Source: Methylobacteriaceae bacterium | GTDB taxonomy: Bacteria; Pseudomonadota; Alphaproteobacteria; Rhizobiales; Beijerinckiaceae | Assembly: GCA_020638195.1 (NCBI GenBank) | Contig: JACKJC010000002.1 | Coordinates: 434,001 to 498,000, forward strand | Length of the DNA stretch: 64,000 bases | Reading direction: 5' to 3' | Shown: positions 25,602-38,541 of the stretch, one piece after another | Numbering within the stretch: position 1 is the first letter of the stretch | Layout: the number at the start of each line of letters is the position of its first letter | The notes under the pieces: model-generated | Told to the model about the DNA's origin: nothing | Databases searched by the model: none | Seen by the model: the letters and a program-made list of their open reading frames with translations, nothing else | Position numbers and translations under genes: made by a program

Positions 25602-25864
25602 CAGTCTTCGATGATTTCGCGCCCGACATCAGGGCCCCAATCCACCTCGGAACCGTGATAAAGCTCGCGCCATTCTTGAGCCGGCTTGCCCTTGAAAAGG
25701 TCCTTGATCGTGAGCTTTCTAACGACCGGCGTCACGACGATTTTGCCTTTGCCTGCGATGATCTCAACCTCGCTGCCTACGTCGAGACCAAGCGCTCGCG
25801 CGGCGTCTGCCGGCAAGCGGACGCCGAGGCTCTTGCCCCACTTTCCGATTGTTGCCTGCGACAT
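25601..25864 (-). CDS. mazE: MazE/AbrB-type antitoxin
   Basis: An 87-residue antitoxin. The N-terminal AbrB/SpoVT swapped hairpin (ATIGKWGKSLGVRLPADAARALGLDVGSEVEI) binds DNA, and the acidic tail should wrap around the MazF toxin (YHGSEVDWGPDVGREIIED). The ATG at 25864 has GGAG 7 nt upstream; the GTG at 25870 is too close to the ribosome binding site. It probably represses its own operon through the palindrome at 25877-25897. Confidence 0.9.
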   Translation of the reverse strand: MSQATIGKWGKSLGVRLPADAARALGLDVGSEVEIIAGKGKIVVTPVVRKLTIKDLFKGKPAQEWRELYHGSEVDWGPDVGREIIED

Positions 25865-25876
25865 ATCCACGCTCCA

Positions 25877-25914
25877 GAGATATCTTTAGGATATCTCGTT
25901 TTACGCGTTTTTCA
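25877..25914 (-). promoter_or_regulatory. mazEF promoter with palindromic operator
   Basis: GAGATATC (25877-25884) and GATATCTC (25890-25897) form perfect 8-bp arms around TTTAG. On the minus strand a -35-like TTGAAA (25914-25909) is followed after 17 bp by TATCCT, which falls inside the palindrome. A bound antitoxin would therefore block RNA polymerase. The ribosome binding site of mazE follows directly. Confidence 0.65.
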
Positions 25915-25923
25915 AGCCACCCG

Positions 25924-26349
25924 CTACTCTCGCACCACCAGCACCGAGCACGTCGCGTGCCGCACCACGGTCGTCGCGTTCGACCCCAGTAGGTATGTCG
26001 ACATCGCCGGCCGGTGCGAGCCGATCACCACCAAATCCGCGCCCCAGTCCTTCGCCTCCGCGAGGATTTCCGGATAGACGCCGCCGATGCGCACGACGCT
26101 CGACAGGCGGTCGGCGGGCAGGTTCACGTCCTTCAGCATGTCGGCCAGCGCCTTTTCCGCGTTCGTCTTCTGCATCTCGTCGAAATCGGCCGGCACGTAG
26201 TCCATGAAGGTCGCCGGCAGCAGCGACTGCACGTTGATCAGTCGCACGCGTCCGCCTGCGACATTGGCGAATTCGACCGCCGCGCGAATGGCCGGCTGCG
26301 CGGGGGCGGGCTCGGCGAGGTCGACGGGGGCGAGAATGGATTTGAACAT
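25924..26349 (-). CDS. Universal stress protein (UspA family)
   Basis: A 141-residue single-domain Usp. FKSILAPVDL is the first strand with the conserved Asp. The ATP loop is GSHRPAMSTYLLGSNA followed by VVRHATCSVLVVR, close to the G-2x-G-9x-G(S/T) pattern but with Arg at the second Gly. Cytosolic stress protein, probably nucleotide-binding. It is monocistronic and just upstream of the mazEF locus on the same strand. Confidence 0.92.
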   Translation of the reverse strand: MFKSILAPVDLAEPAPAQPAIRAAVEFANVAGGRVRLINVQSLLPATFMDYVPADFDEMQKTNAEKALADMLKDVNLPADRLSSVVRIGGVYPEILAEAKDWGADLVVIGSHRPAMSTYLLGSNATTVVRHATCSVLVVRE

Positions 26350-26509
26350 GGCCGGTCTCTCCTTGGCTCCTGCCCAGTCTTTGGCTCAGACTATGAGCGT
26401 CGCGCGAAATGCGCGTTGCTCGAAATCAACGGCGCGACGTGCGCGCGGGCACGGTATCGGGCGCGTGTGAGACTAGACTGGCGCCCGCTCGATCAAAGGA
26501 ACCGCATTC

Positions 26510-27610
26510 TTGAGCCAATCGCCGCCCGATGCAACGAAGGCCGTTTTCGCGCGCGCGCAACTCTACGGCGACGGCGCGGATGCGCCGCGCCGCGTCGATC
26601 TCAGGCTCGGCGATACATTGCAGATGTTCGAGCAAGGCGCGTTTCGCGCCGCGTGGGCGTTCGCCGACATCAGGCGCGTGTCGCGCGCGCCCGGCGCGCT
26701 GCGCATACGTGCGCTCACCGCGCCGCCGCAGGCGTGGTGCGAGATTTCCGATCCCGCCTTCGCCGCCGCCATCGAGCAGCGCTGTCGGCTGCTAGCCGGC
26801 GACCGCCAGGAGAAGCGCGAGGCGCGCTGGCGGATCGCCGCTCTCGCGACGACGGGCGTCGTGGTCATCGCCGCGCTCGTCTGGATCGTCATTCCCGCGC
26901 TGGCCGATCGACTCGCGCCGCTTGTGCCTGTCAGCGTCGAGAAACAGATCGGCGCGGCCGCGGATAGGCAGGCGCGGGCGCGCTTCAAGGGCGGCGCGTG
27001 CGTTTCGTCCGCAGGCGAGGCGGCGCTGGCGCGGCTGGTCGACCGGCTCAAGCTCCTGGCCGGCGTTCCGCTCGACGTGCAGGTCGGCGTTCTCGCCTCG
27101 CCCGTGCAGAATGCTTTCGCGCTGCCCGGCGGGCGCATCTATCTGCTGCGCGGCCTGATCGAGAGCGCGCGCTCGCCCGACGAACTCGCGGGCGTGCTCG
27201 CGCATGAATTCGGCCATGTCGCGCATCGCGACAGTCTTCGCGCCGCCATGAAACAGGGCGGCGCCGCGCTGGCGATCGGGCTCGTGTTCGGCGATATGTT
27301 CGGCGCGGGCGCCATTGCGGTTGCGGCGCGCGCCTCTCTGTCGGCGGCCTATTCGCGCGAGGCGGAAACGCAGGCCGACGATTTCGCGGCTCGCGTGCTG
27401 AACGAAGCGGGTCGCCCCGCCCGCGCGCTCGGCGACATTCTCAAGCGCATTGCAGCCGACGAGCGATCGAGCCCGCTCGACTTTCTGCGCGACCATCCGC
27501 TGACCAACGTGCGGCAAGACCGGCTCGAAAACGAATCCACGCAGGCGACCGGCGACCCCCTGATGTCGGCCGGCGACTGGCTCGCGCTGCGCGCGATCTG
27601 CAATCGGTGA
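26510..27610 (+). CDS. M48-family membrane metalloprotease
   Basis: A 366-residue protein. An N-terminal soluble domain (to about residue 105) precedes a membrane helix (IAALATTGVVVIAALVWIVI). The protease domain has the zinc motif HEFGH with the third ligand in SREAETQADDFA, and FALPGGRIYLLRGLI as substrate strand. Related to BepA/HtpX-type envelope proteases; it probably acts at the periplasmic face. The TTG start follows an AAGGA. An N-terminal domain before the helix is unusual for HtpX and more like Oma1-type members. Confidence 0.9.
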   Translation: MSQSPPDATKAVFARAQLYGDGADAPRRVDLRLGDTLQMFEQGAFRAAWAFADIRRVSRAPGALRIRALTAPPQAWCEISDPAFAAAIEQRCRLLAGDRQEKREARWRIAALATTGVVVIAALVWIVIPALADRLAPLVPVSVEKQIGAAADRQARARFKGGACVSSAGEAALARLVDRLKLLAGVPLDVQVGVLASPVQNAFALPGGRIYLLRGLIESARSPDELAGVLAHEFGHVAHRDSLRAAMKQGGAALAIGLVFGDMFGAGAIAVAARASLSAAYSREAETQADDFAARVLNEAGRPARALGDILKRIAADERSSPLDFLRDHPLTNVRQDRLENESTQATGDPLMSAGDWLALRAICNR

Positions 27611-27620
27611 CTCGCTGCGT

Positions 27621-28843
27621 TCAGCTGTCTCCCGTCGGTTGCCCGACCTCGTCCGCCGCCATGTCGCCGCGTGGCGCGAGGGCGGGGATTTCGCCGTAGG
27701 CGGCGATCGCTTCCTCGATGCGGCGGCCGATTTCGGGATTACGCGCCATCAGCGTGCCGAGGTCGCCGGCGTCGAGCACGAGCAGTTTCGAGGGCAGCGT
27801 CGTGCGCACGGTCGCGGTGCGGCGCGTCTTGCGCATTACCGCGATCTCGCCGAAGAACTGGCCTTCGCCGAGCCGCACGGCATTGTGCGGCAGCTCGACC
27901 TCCACCTCGCCGGCGGCGACGAAATACATGCAATGGGCCTCCTCGCCGCGCCGCACGACGATCGTGCCGGCAGGCACGGTCTGCGCGCGAAGATAGTGCA
28001 TGATCTCGGCGATCTCCGAGGCGTCGAGCGTGGCAAACAGCGGCACATGCGCGATCATCGACCAGGTGACGACGAATTCGCGGCGATGGATTTCCTCGGC
28101 GAAGGCCGTGGCGACGATGCCGACGGGCAGCGCCAGCAGCAGAAAGCCCATGAAGGCGGTGACGCCGGCGATCATCTTGCCGATGACGGTGACCGGCACG
28201 ACGTCGCCGTAGCCGACCGTCGTTATGGTGACGACCGCCCACCACATGGATTCAGGGATAGAGCCGAATTTGTCGGGCTGCGCGGCATGTTCGGCGATGT
28301 GCATGGCCGACGCCATGACGAGCACGACGCCGAAGATGATGACCGCCGAGGCGCCGAGCGCCTTGCGTTCGGCCTTCAGCGCCGCCGCCAGCGAGCGCAT
28401 GCCCGGCGAATAGCGCGCGAGCTTGAAGAAACGCGCGAGCCGCAGCAGCAGCAGCACGCGAAAATCGCCCGGCAGAAAGAGGCCGAGATAGAAGGGCAGG
28501 ACGGTGAGCAGATCGACGATCGCATAGGGCGAGCGCGCATAGGCGAGCCGCGCGCGCCAGGGCGTCATACCGAAGAAGGGCGCGCTGTCGGGCGCGCTCC
28601 ACAGACGAAGCGCATACTCGATCGAAAAGCCGATGAGCGCGACAAGCTCGATGGCGTCGAACAGGATCTGGTAGCGCTCGCGCAGCGACGGCACCGTCTC
28701 GAGCACCACGGCCGCGACCGAGACGCCGACCAGCGCGATCAGAAAGCCGTGCGCGAAACGCGCGGCGCGATCGTTGACGCCGCTGTCGAGGATGAAATGG
28801 ACGCGGCGCCGCAGCCGCGCGATGCGCGCGCGGCGTCGCGCGA

Positions 28844-28847
<4 letters not shown>
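27621..28847 (-). CDS. Cyclic-nucleotide-gated potassium channel
   Basis: A 408-residue six-helix channel. The voltage-sensor helix S4 (RVLLLLRLARFFKLARY) precedes the pore with the selectivity filter TVGYGD. A C-terminal cyclic-nucleotide-binding domain carries FFGEIAVMRKTRRTATVR, the phosphate-binding cassette. This is the MloK1 architecture, opened by cAMP or cGMP in the inner membrane. It overlaps the alaS stop by 4 bp (ATGA), an unusual translational coupling of a channel to a tRNA synthetase. Confidence 0.93.
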
Positions 28848-31504
<2,657 letters not shown>

Positions 31505-31608
31505 CTGTCCAACTCTGGGGCCCGCGGGCCTGCCGTCTCACATGTCCGAATTCATGTCTCGGTCCAATATCTTGGGCCGGCGCCTCGCGGCGTCGACCGG
31601 GCGCAAGC

Positions 31609-31635
31609 GAAAGGCCCGGCAGAACCGGGCCTTTC
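31609..31635. terminator. Stem-loop terminator downstream of recA
   Basis: A perfect 11-bp stem GAAAGGCCCGG / CCGGGCCTTTC with a 5-nt loop in the gap between recA and alaS. It is about 130 bp beyond the recA stop in the direction of transcription. The U-tract is short (TTTC), so it may be partial. Confidence 0.65.
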
Positions 31636-31768
31636 TAGCGGGGCGCCATGAAACTGTCGAGCGAAACGCGGAGATGGCGGACCTGTTTCGCGCGAGGGGC
31701 GGCTCACGACGCCTCGCCGGCGTCCTCGCGGCCTGCGCGTGCGGGGCGCGGCCGAGAGGTTCGCGATC

Positions 31769-32848
<1,080 letters not shown>

Positions 32849-32907
32849 GGTCTGCGTTCCTTCTGGCATGGGCGGGTCGGATAGGGCAATCGCCGCCGTC
32901 TGGAAAG

Positions 32908-32950
32908 AATGTACGCGATTTGTTCTTTTTGCCAAGTTCTTTTTTTGTTC
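32908..32950 (-). promoter_or_regulatory. recA promoter and LexA (SOS) box
   Basis: GTTC-N7-GTTC at 32936-32950, with the seven intervening bases all T, is the exact alphaproteobacterial LexA box. Directly next to it on the minus strand is TTGGCA (32935-32930), then 16 bp, then TACATT (32913-32908), a plausible -35/-10 pair. LexA bound here would lie against the -35 element. A further lone GTTC is at 32922. Confidence 0.8.
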
Positions 32951-32991
32951 CGATCGCCTCGCGTCAAATCAGTTGGTTAACCTGTGGATGG

Positions 32992-33288
32992 TCAGCGCTG
33001 TTCGCGGATCGCGGCGCGCAGGCCGATCAGTCCGCGGACCGTCGCGTGCGGGGCGGTCGCCGAGTCGCGTTTCGTCGCCGTGGCGATCGTGCCGACGGGC
33101 ATGGCGTCGAGCCGCTGCGCGCGCGGTCGCTGACGGGCGATATCCAGACCGGCCATCGACATGACGGCAGGGTGGGACAGCACCAGAGCGATCACGCCGA
33201 CGCCCAGCGCTCCGAACAATGTATGCGCGGGCAGGCGGGACCAGAGGCCGGATTCGGGGTTGGCGGGAACGCGCTCGACTGACTGCAT
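32992..33288 (-). CDS. Small single-pass membrane protein, hypothetical
   Basis: A 98-residue frame with one hydrophobic helix (LFGALGVGVIALVLSHPAVM) and a basic tail. GGAG lies about 9 nt before the ATG. No family is recognised. It could be a real small protein upstream of recA on the same strand, or a chance frame; the ribosome binding site and membrane helix favour a gene. Confidence 0.45.
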   Translation of the reverse strand: MQSVERVPANPESGLWSRLPAHTLFGALGVGVIALVLSHPAVMSMAGLDIARQRPRAQRLDAMPVGTIATATKRDSATAPHATVRGLIGLRAAIREQR

Positions 33289-33463
33289 GACTTCAACTCC
33301 GCCGCCAGTTTGTCGTCACGTGGTGAAGGAAGCCTTAAGCGGCTTTCGTTGCATGACGACGGCGTTCGGGCGCGACGACGTCCGATCGAGGCCACGATCT
33401 GGCCGGACGACGCCTTGACGGGAGGCGACGCGGGGTTCATGCCCGGTTCAGGCCGGAGGTCGC

Positions 33464-35317
33464 ATGTCTGCGCTCCCGTCCGACAACCCGACCATGAACG
33501 AACCGAAGCCCGCAGGACTCGATATTCCCGTCGCGAACCCGCATTCCGCGGAGGATGTCGCGACGACTCGCGTGTTCGGCCGGCTGTTTCCGGTCTGGGC
33601 GCGCGCCTTCGTGCGTACGCGCGAGGCGGGGCTCGTCGTCGTCGCTCTCGTCATCGGCGCGGTCAGCGGCCTGTTCGTCACAGGCATGTCGCTCGCCTCG
33701 CAATTCATGCACGAATGGTTGTTCGGCTTGCCGCATGGCTTGCGGTTGAGTCTCGCGCCTACGCTCACGCCGTGGCGCGCGGTCGCGGTGGTTACGGCGG
33801 GCGGAATAATCCTCGCGTTGCTCGCCAAATTCGTCGCGCCGCGGTTTCGCGGCCGGCTGCACGACGCGATCGAGGCGAATGCGCTGCTGGGCGGGCGCAT
33901 GTCGATCGGCGGTTCGCTGTTCATCACGGCGCAGACGATGGTGTCGAACGGTTTTGGCGGATCCGTCGGGCTCGAAGCCGCCTATACCCAGGTCTGTTCG
34001 GCCTTTTCGTCGCGGCTCGGGCGCGAACTCGGCGCGCGGCGCAACGACATGCGGCTGCTGGTCGCCTGCGGCGCGGCGGGCGCGATCGCGGCCGCCTTCA
34101 ACGCGCCGTTGGCGGGCGCCTTCTACGCCTTCGAGACGGTTCTGGGCTCCTACACTGTCGCCTCGCTCGCGCCGATCGCGGCGAGCGCCGTCGTATCGAC
34201 GCTGGTGTCGCGGCTGTTCGTCGACCACAGTCTGCTCGCCAGTCCGCCCGGCGGGGATTCGCTCGCGCCTGCCGCCTTCGCGCATATCGTGATCGTCGCG
34301 CTTCTGTGTTCGGGCGTCGCCATCGCGCTGATGAGCATGGTCGCGAATACCGAGCGCGTCTTCAATTCGCTTGTCAAACCCGGCTGGATTCGGCCCGTCG
34401 TCGGCGGACTCATCGTCGGCGCGATCGGCATGGCGACGCCGGCCGCGCTCGGCTCTGGCCATGGCGCGATCCTGCTTGCGACTTCGCCGGAATTCACCGC
34501 GATGGCGCTGCTTGCCATGCTCGTCCTCAAATTCGCGGCCTCGTCCGTCTCGCTCGGCTCGGGCTTTCGCGGCGGCCTGTTCTTCGCCTCCCTGATGATC
34601 GGCGCCTATGTCGGGCGTTGCTATGGCGATCTCACGTCGCTCGTCGCCTTCACCGCGCGGGCGGAGCCCGCCGCCATGGCGGTGGTGGGCATGACTGCGC
34701 TCGGCACCGGCATTGTCGGCGCGCCCATGTCCATGACCTTTCTGGCGCTGGAGATGACCGGCGATTTCGGGGTGACGCTGTCAGCCTTCATAGCTTCGTT
34801 GATCGTGACGGTCGTAGTGCGCGGGACCTTCGGCTATTCCTTCGCCACCTGGCGTTTTCACCTGCGCGGCGAGACCATCCGCGGGCCGCACGATGTCGGC
34901 TGGATGCGCGATCTCTCCGTCGCGCGCCTGATGCGCAAGGACGTGCGCACGCTGCCGGAAGACACGACCGTCGGGCAGGCGCGCATCCGCGTGCCATTGG
35001 GCGTCACCAAGGAAGTGATGCTGACGGACACGGACGGGCGCTATTGCGGCTCGGTGCTGGTCGGCGACATCCATGCCGCCGAGACCGATCCGACCGAACC
35101 CATCGCCAAGCTCGCCCATCAGCAGAAGGCGTATCTCACGCCGCGCGCGACGGTGAAGGATGCGCTCGACATGTTCGCCGCCGAGGAGGCGGACGTCCTC
35201 GCCGTCGTCACCGACGACACGAACCGCCGCGTCATCGGCCGCCTGTCGGAGGCCCATGCGCTCAGGCGCTACGGCGAGGAGCTGGAGAAGCGCAATCGGG
35301 CGTTTGTCGAGCGCTGA
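33464..35317 (+). CDS. ClC-family chloride channel/antiporter with CBS domains
   Basis: A 617-residue protein: an N-terminal ClC membrane domain to about residue 465 with GGSVGLEA (the GxxGxE selectivity motif), APLAGAFYAFE and GSGFRGGLF. Two CBS-like segments follow (MRKDVRTLPEDTTVGQAR and KAYLTPRATVKDALDMF). The gating glutamate is in GLEAAY. Likely chloride/proton exchanger of the inner membrane. It is monocistronic and convergent with the exported protein gene. Confidence 0.93.
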   Translation: MSALPSDNPTMNEPKPAGLDIPVANPHSAEDVATTRVFGRLFPVWARAFVRTREAGLVVVALVIGAVSGLFVTGMSLASQFMHEWLFGLPHGLRLSLAPTLTPWRAVAVVTAGGIILALLAKFVAPRFRGRLHDAIEANALLGGRMSIGGSLFITAQTMVSNGFGGSVGLEAAYTQVCSAFSSRLGRELGARRNDMRLLVACGAAGAIAAAFNAPLAGAFYAFETVLGSYTVASLAPIAASAVVSTLVSRLFVDHSLLASPPGGDSLAPAAFAHIVIVALLCSGVAIALMSMVANTERVFNSLVKPGWIRPVVGGLIVGAIGMATPAALGSGHGAILLATSPEFTAMALLAMLVLKFAASSVSLGSGFRGGLFFASLMIGAYVGRCYGDLTSLVAFTARAEPAAMAVVGMTALGTGIVGAPMSMTFLALEMTGDFGVTLSAFIASLIVTVVVRGTFGYSFATWRFHLRGETIRGPHDVGWMRDLSVARLMRKDVRTLPEDTTVGQARIRVPLGVTKEVMLTDTDGRYCGSVLVGDIHAAETDPTEPIAKLAHQQKAYLTPRATVKDALDMFAAEEADVLAVVTDDTNRRVIGRLSEAHALRRYGEELEKRNRAFVER

Positions 35318-35322
35318 GCGCG

Positions 35323-35736
35323 TCAGTCGTTCACGCTGACATCGGTAAAGAGGAATCCTGACGGCGTCTTCGTGAAGGTATAGATGTTTTCGCCGCAGAA
35401 GATGTGAAAATTGTCGTTCCTGTCGCCGTCGCGATCGTAGACGGCCTTCTTTTTCTGGATGCACGCGCGATTCTTCGCGGTGAGGAATTCCGGATAGGCC
35501 TTTGCACGGAATTGCGCCGGGTCGGAATAGGTCTTGTCGCCCATGAAGGGTAGTTTCGTCATGCTGGCGACAGCCGCAGGATCGTTGGCTTTCAGGGCCG
35601 CCCGGAATTTTGCGATGAAGCCATTGAACGCCGCCTGGGTCTCGCGTGGCGGGGCCGGACTTTTTGGCGCTTGCGCCAGTGCGCTCGCGGGCGGCAGAAG
35701 CATCAGGGCGACAAGGGTTCGGGACAGGACATTCAT
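35323..35736 (-). CDS. Exported protein of unknown function
   Basis: A 137-residue protein with a signal peptide (MNVLSRTLVALMLLPPASALA-QAP). The mature part holds two cysteines (RACIQKK and IFCGENIY) and ends in KTPSGFLFTDVSVND. The arrangement FRAALKANDPAAVASMTKLPF followed by a strand-rich half is reminiscent of NTF2-like small domains, but this is not certain. Confidence 0.7.
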   Translation of the reverse strand: MNVLSRTLVALMLLPPASALAQAPKSPAPPRETQAAFNGFIAKFRAALKANDPAAVASMTKLPFMGDKTYSDPAQFRAKAYPEFLTAKNRACIQKKKAVYDRDGDRNDNFHIFCGENIYTFTKTPSGFLFTDVSVND

Positions 35737-35903
35737 CGGCGCGGCCTCGTTTCGGGCGTGGATCTGAGTGCGCCTCGACCGTGCGCGGGATCGCGCCGAA
35801 TTTCGGTGTCCTATCGCACGAGATCACTTTGCCGGGCGGGAAAGACCGGCGACCATAGCGGTCTTGGCGTCGGCGGAGTCGTCGCGTCGAAACGCGCCGG
35901 CGC

Positions 35904-36617
35904 TCAGAGCGAGCGCTGGTTGACGCGTTTCGACAATTGCTCCGCGCTCTCCTTCCGCTCGGAATAGCGGTCGACGAGATAGTCGGCGCGGTCGCGCGTC
36001 AGGATCGTGAATTTCACCAGCTCTTCCATCACGTCGACGATGCGGTCGTAGTAGGGCGAGGGCTTCATGCGGTCGTCGTCGCCGAATTCCATGAAGGCTC
36101 TTGCGACCGACGACTGGTTGGGGATGGTGACAAGACGCATCCAGCGGCCGAGGATGCGCAGCTGATTGACGGCGTTGAAGGACTGCGAGCCGCCGCAGAC
36201 CTGCATGACCGCGAGCGTCTTGCCCTGGCTCGGCCTGACGGCGCCGAGCGACAGGGGTATCCAGTCGATCTGCGTCTTCATAACGCCGGTCATGGCGCCG
36301 TGGCGTTCGGGAGAACACCAGACCATGCCTTCGCTCCAGGTCACGAGATCGAGCAATTCTTTCGCCTTGGGATGATCGGGGCCGGCGTCGTCGACCAGCG
36401 GCAGGCCGTGCGGATCGAAAGTGCGCGTCTCGGCGCCGTAACGCGCCAGAATGCGCGCGGCCTCTTCTGTCGCGAGCCGGCTGAACGAGCGCTGCCGCAG
36501 CGAACCATAGAGCAGAAGAATCCGCGGCGCATGCGTCGAAATTTGCGGCGCGAGCAGTTTGTCGCGGTCGATCGGATGGAAGGAAGCTTCGTCGATATGG
36601 GGCGTGGTTTCAGGCAT
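35904..36617 (-). CDS. arsH: ArsH-type NADPH-dependent FMN reductase (organoarsenical resistance)
   Basis: A 237-residue flavoprotein. The FMN loop is LLYGSLRQRSFSR, the ArsH signature is CSPERHGAMTGVMKTQIDWIPL, and CGGSQSFNAVNQLR follows. ArsH oxidises trivalent organoarsenicals. The ATG at 36617 with GGAA upstream is preferred; an ATG at 36632 is also in frame. It overlaps the acr3 end, the last gene of the ars operon. Confidence 0.93.
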   Translation of the reverse strand: MPETTPHIDEASFHPIDRDKLLAPQISTHAPRILLLYGSLRQRSFSRLATEEAARILARYGAETRTFDPHGLPLVDDAGPDHPKAKELLDLVTWSEGMVWCSPERHGAMTGVMKTQIDWIPLSLGAVRPSQGKTLAVMQVCGGSQSFNAVNQLRILGRWMRLVTIPNQSSVARAFMEFGDDDRMKPSPYYDRIVDVMEELVKFTILTRDRADYLVDRYSERKESAEQLSKRVNQRSL

Positions 36618-37674
36618 GGCGGTCGGTTCCATTTGCGCCTGCGACGGACGGCGTCTTTCGCTCGTACCAGTCCTTGCTGCCGTTCACGATCCACACGACC
36701 GTCAGCATGACCGGCACTTCGATCAGCACGCCGACCACGGTCGCCAGCGCCGCGCCGGATTCGAAACCGAACAGCGAAATGGCGGCGGCCACCGCCAGTT
36801 CGAAGAAATTGCTGGCGCCGATCAGGGCGGAGGGGCCGGCGACACAATGCTGCTCGCCGCTGAGGCGGTTGAGGAGATAAGCGAAGCCGGCGTTGAAATA
36901 GACCTGGATCAGGATCGGGATCGCCAGTAGCGCAATGATCGTGGGCTGTCTCAGAATCTGCTCGCCCTGAAAGCCGAACAGCAGCACAAGAGTCGCGAGC
37001 AATGCGATCAGCGACAGGGGCTGAAGCCTCGCGAGCGCGGCCGAAAGCGCAGCGCCGCCGCCCGACGCCAGCAGCGCGCGCCGCATGATCTGCGCCGCGA
37101 TCACGGGGATCACGATGTAGAGCACGACCGACAGGACGAGCGTATCCCACGGCACCGTGATCGCCGACAGGCCGAGCAGCAGGCCGACGATGGGCGCGAA
37201 GGCGAAGACCATGATCGTGTCGTTGAGCGCGACCTGCGACAGCGTGAAATGCGGCTCGCCCTTCGTCAGGTTGCTCCACACGAACACCATGGCGGTGCAG
37301 GGCGCGGCCGCCAGCAGGATCAGGCCGGCGATGTAGGAATTGATCTGGTCGGCGGGCAGCCAGGGTCGGAACAGATGTCCAACGAAGAACCAGCCGAGCG
37401 CCGCCATCGAGAAGGGTTTTATCGCCCAGTTGATGAACAGTGTGACGCCGATGCCGCGCCAGTGGCGGCGCACTTCGCCGAGCGCGGAAAAGTCGATCTT
37501 GACCAACATGGGAATGATCATCAGCCAGATCAGTACCGCGACCGGCAGATTGACCCTGGCGATCTCGATGGCGCCGATTGCGTGGAAGGCGCCCGGCATG
37601 AAATGGCCGAGCGCGACGCCCGCGACGATGCAGAGGGCGACCCAGAGCGTGAGGAAACGTTCGAAGGTCGACAT
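36610..37674 (-). CDS. acr3: ACR3-family arsenite efflux permease
   Basis: A 354-residue, ten-helix antiporter that exports As(III). Signatures: PVAVLIWLMIIPMLVKIDF, the essential cysteine region AAAPCTAMVFVW, and GASNFFELAVA. The start at 37674 overlaps the arsC stop by one base (TGATG). The cytosolic arsenate reductase upstream supplies its substrate. Confidence 0.95.
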   Translation of the reverse strand: MSTFERFLTLWVALCIVAGVALGHFMPGAFHAIGAIEIARVNLPVAVLIWLMIIPMLVKIDFSALGEVRRHWRGIGVTLFINWAIKPFSMAALGWFFVGHLFRPWLPADQINSYIAGLILLAAAPCTAMVFVWSNLTKGEPHFTLSQVALNDTIMVFAFAPIVGLLLGLSAITVPWDTLVLSVVLYIVIPVIAAQIMRRALLASGGGAALSAALARLQPLSLIALLATLVLLFGFQGEQILRQPTIIALLAIPILIQVYFNAGFAYLLNRLSGEQHCVAGPSALIGASNFFELAVAAAISLFGFESGAALATVVGVLIEVPVMLTVVWIVNGSKDWYERKTPSVAGANGTDRHA

Positions 37675-38192
37675 CAGACTTTTTCTCCAGACGCGCCTTC
37701 CATGCCGCCGATCTCGCCGAGCTTCTTCTGCAACGCCATCTGATCGAGGCTCTTCATCGGCAGCGCGACAAAGGCGCCGATGCGGTTGCGCATGAAGCGG
37801 AAGGCTTCCGCGAAGGCGCGTTCCTTCTCGATGTCGGTTCCCTCGACGGCGGCGGGGTCCTCGATGCCCCAATGCGCGGTCATCGGCTGGCCCGGCCAGA
37901 TGGGGCAGGCTTCGCCCGCCGCGCTGTCGCAGACCGTGAAGACGAAATCCATTTTCGGCGCGCCGGCGACTGCGAATTCGTCCCAACTCTTCGAGCGGTA
38001 GCCGTCAGCTGGATAATCGTAAGCGGCCAGCGTCTTCAGCGCGAAGGGATTGACGATGCCCTTCGGCTGGCTGCCGGCGGAGAAAGCGTTGAAGCGGCCA
38101 GCACCGTCCCTGCGCAAAATGCCCTCGGCGAGAACGGAGCGCGCCGTATTGCCAGTGCACAGAAACAGCACGTTGAAAATGCGATCAGTCAT
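37674..38192 (-). CDS. arsC: Arsenate reductase (LMW-phosphatase fold)
   Basis: A 172-residue protein with the phosphatase-type active site LCTGNTARS (Cys11 first catalytic cysteine), AFSAGSQPKG, and the second cysteine pair in FTVCDSAAGEACPIWPG. It uses the thioredoxin-linked mechanism. It reduces arsenate to arsenite for export by the neighbouring Acr3. It overlaps arsR by 8 bp. Confidence 0.95.
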   Translation of the reverse strand: MTDRIFNVLFLCTGNTARSVLAEGILRRDGAGRFNAFSAGSQPKGIVNPFALKTLAAYDYPADGYRSKSWDEFAVAGAPKMDFVFTVCDSAAGEACPIWPGQPMTAHWGIEDPAAVEGTDIEKERAFAEAFRFMRNRIGAFVALPMKSLDQMALQKKLGEIGGMEGASGEKV

Positions 38193-38541
38193 CGGATTTC
38201 GCTTTCGGTGGGCAGCATGGCGTGAGGTCGGCGATCAGTGGGGCGCAGATTTCGGTGCGCCCGCCACAGCAATCGTTGAGCAGGAAGAGAATGGTCTCGC
38301 GAAAGCGCACGAGATCGGCGCGATAGATGATCGAACGGCTCTGCCGCTCGCCCGCGACGAGGCCGGCTTGCGCCAGCGTCGCCAGATGGGCGGACATGGT
38401 GTTTTGCGGGACGCCGACGAGGCGCGCGAGTTCGCCAGCCGGAACGCCTTCGGGTTCGCGGGCCACCAGCAGGCGAAAGGTCTGGAGGCGTGTGGGCTGG
38501 GCGAGGGCGGCAAGGGCCGTCAGCGTCTGTGAATAATCCAT
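38185..38541 (-). CDS. arsR: ArsR-family arsenic repressor
   Basis: A 118-residue winged-helix repressor. HTH: GELARLVGVPQNTMSAHLATL. A cysteine cluster DCCGGRTEIC near residues 95-104 and a C-terminal PCC supply metal ligands, in a position different from the classical ELCVCDL helix. The start at 38541 falls inside the palindromic operator, so the N-terminal extension seen in the frame is not translated. First gene of arsR-arsC-acr3-arsH. Confidence 0.93.
   Translation of the reverse strand: MDYSQTLTALAALAQPTRLQTFRLLVAREPEGVPAGELARLVGVPQNTMSAHLATLAQAGLVAGERQSRSIIYRADLVRFRETILFLLNDCCGGRTEICAPLIADLTPCCPPKAKSDD

Noticed and set aside
33310..35361. 683-codon plus-strand frame overlapping the ClC gene in another phase
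   Set aside because: Arg-rich shadow of a well-supported channel gene with the wrong composition.
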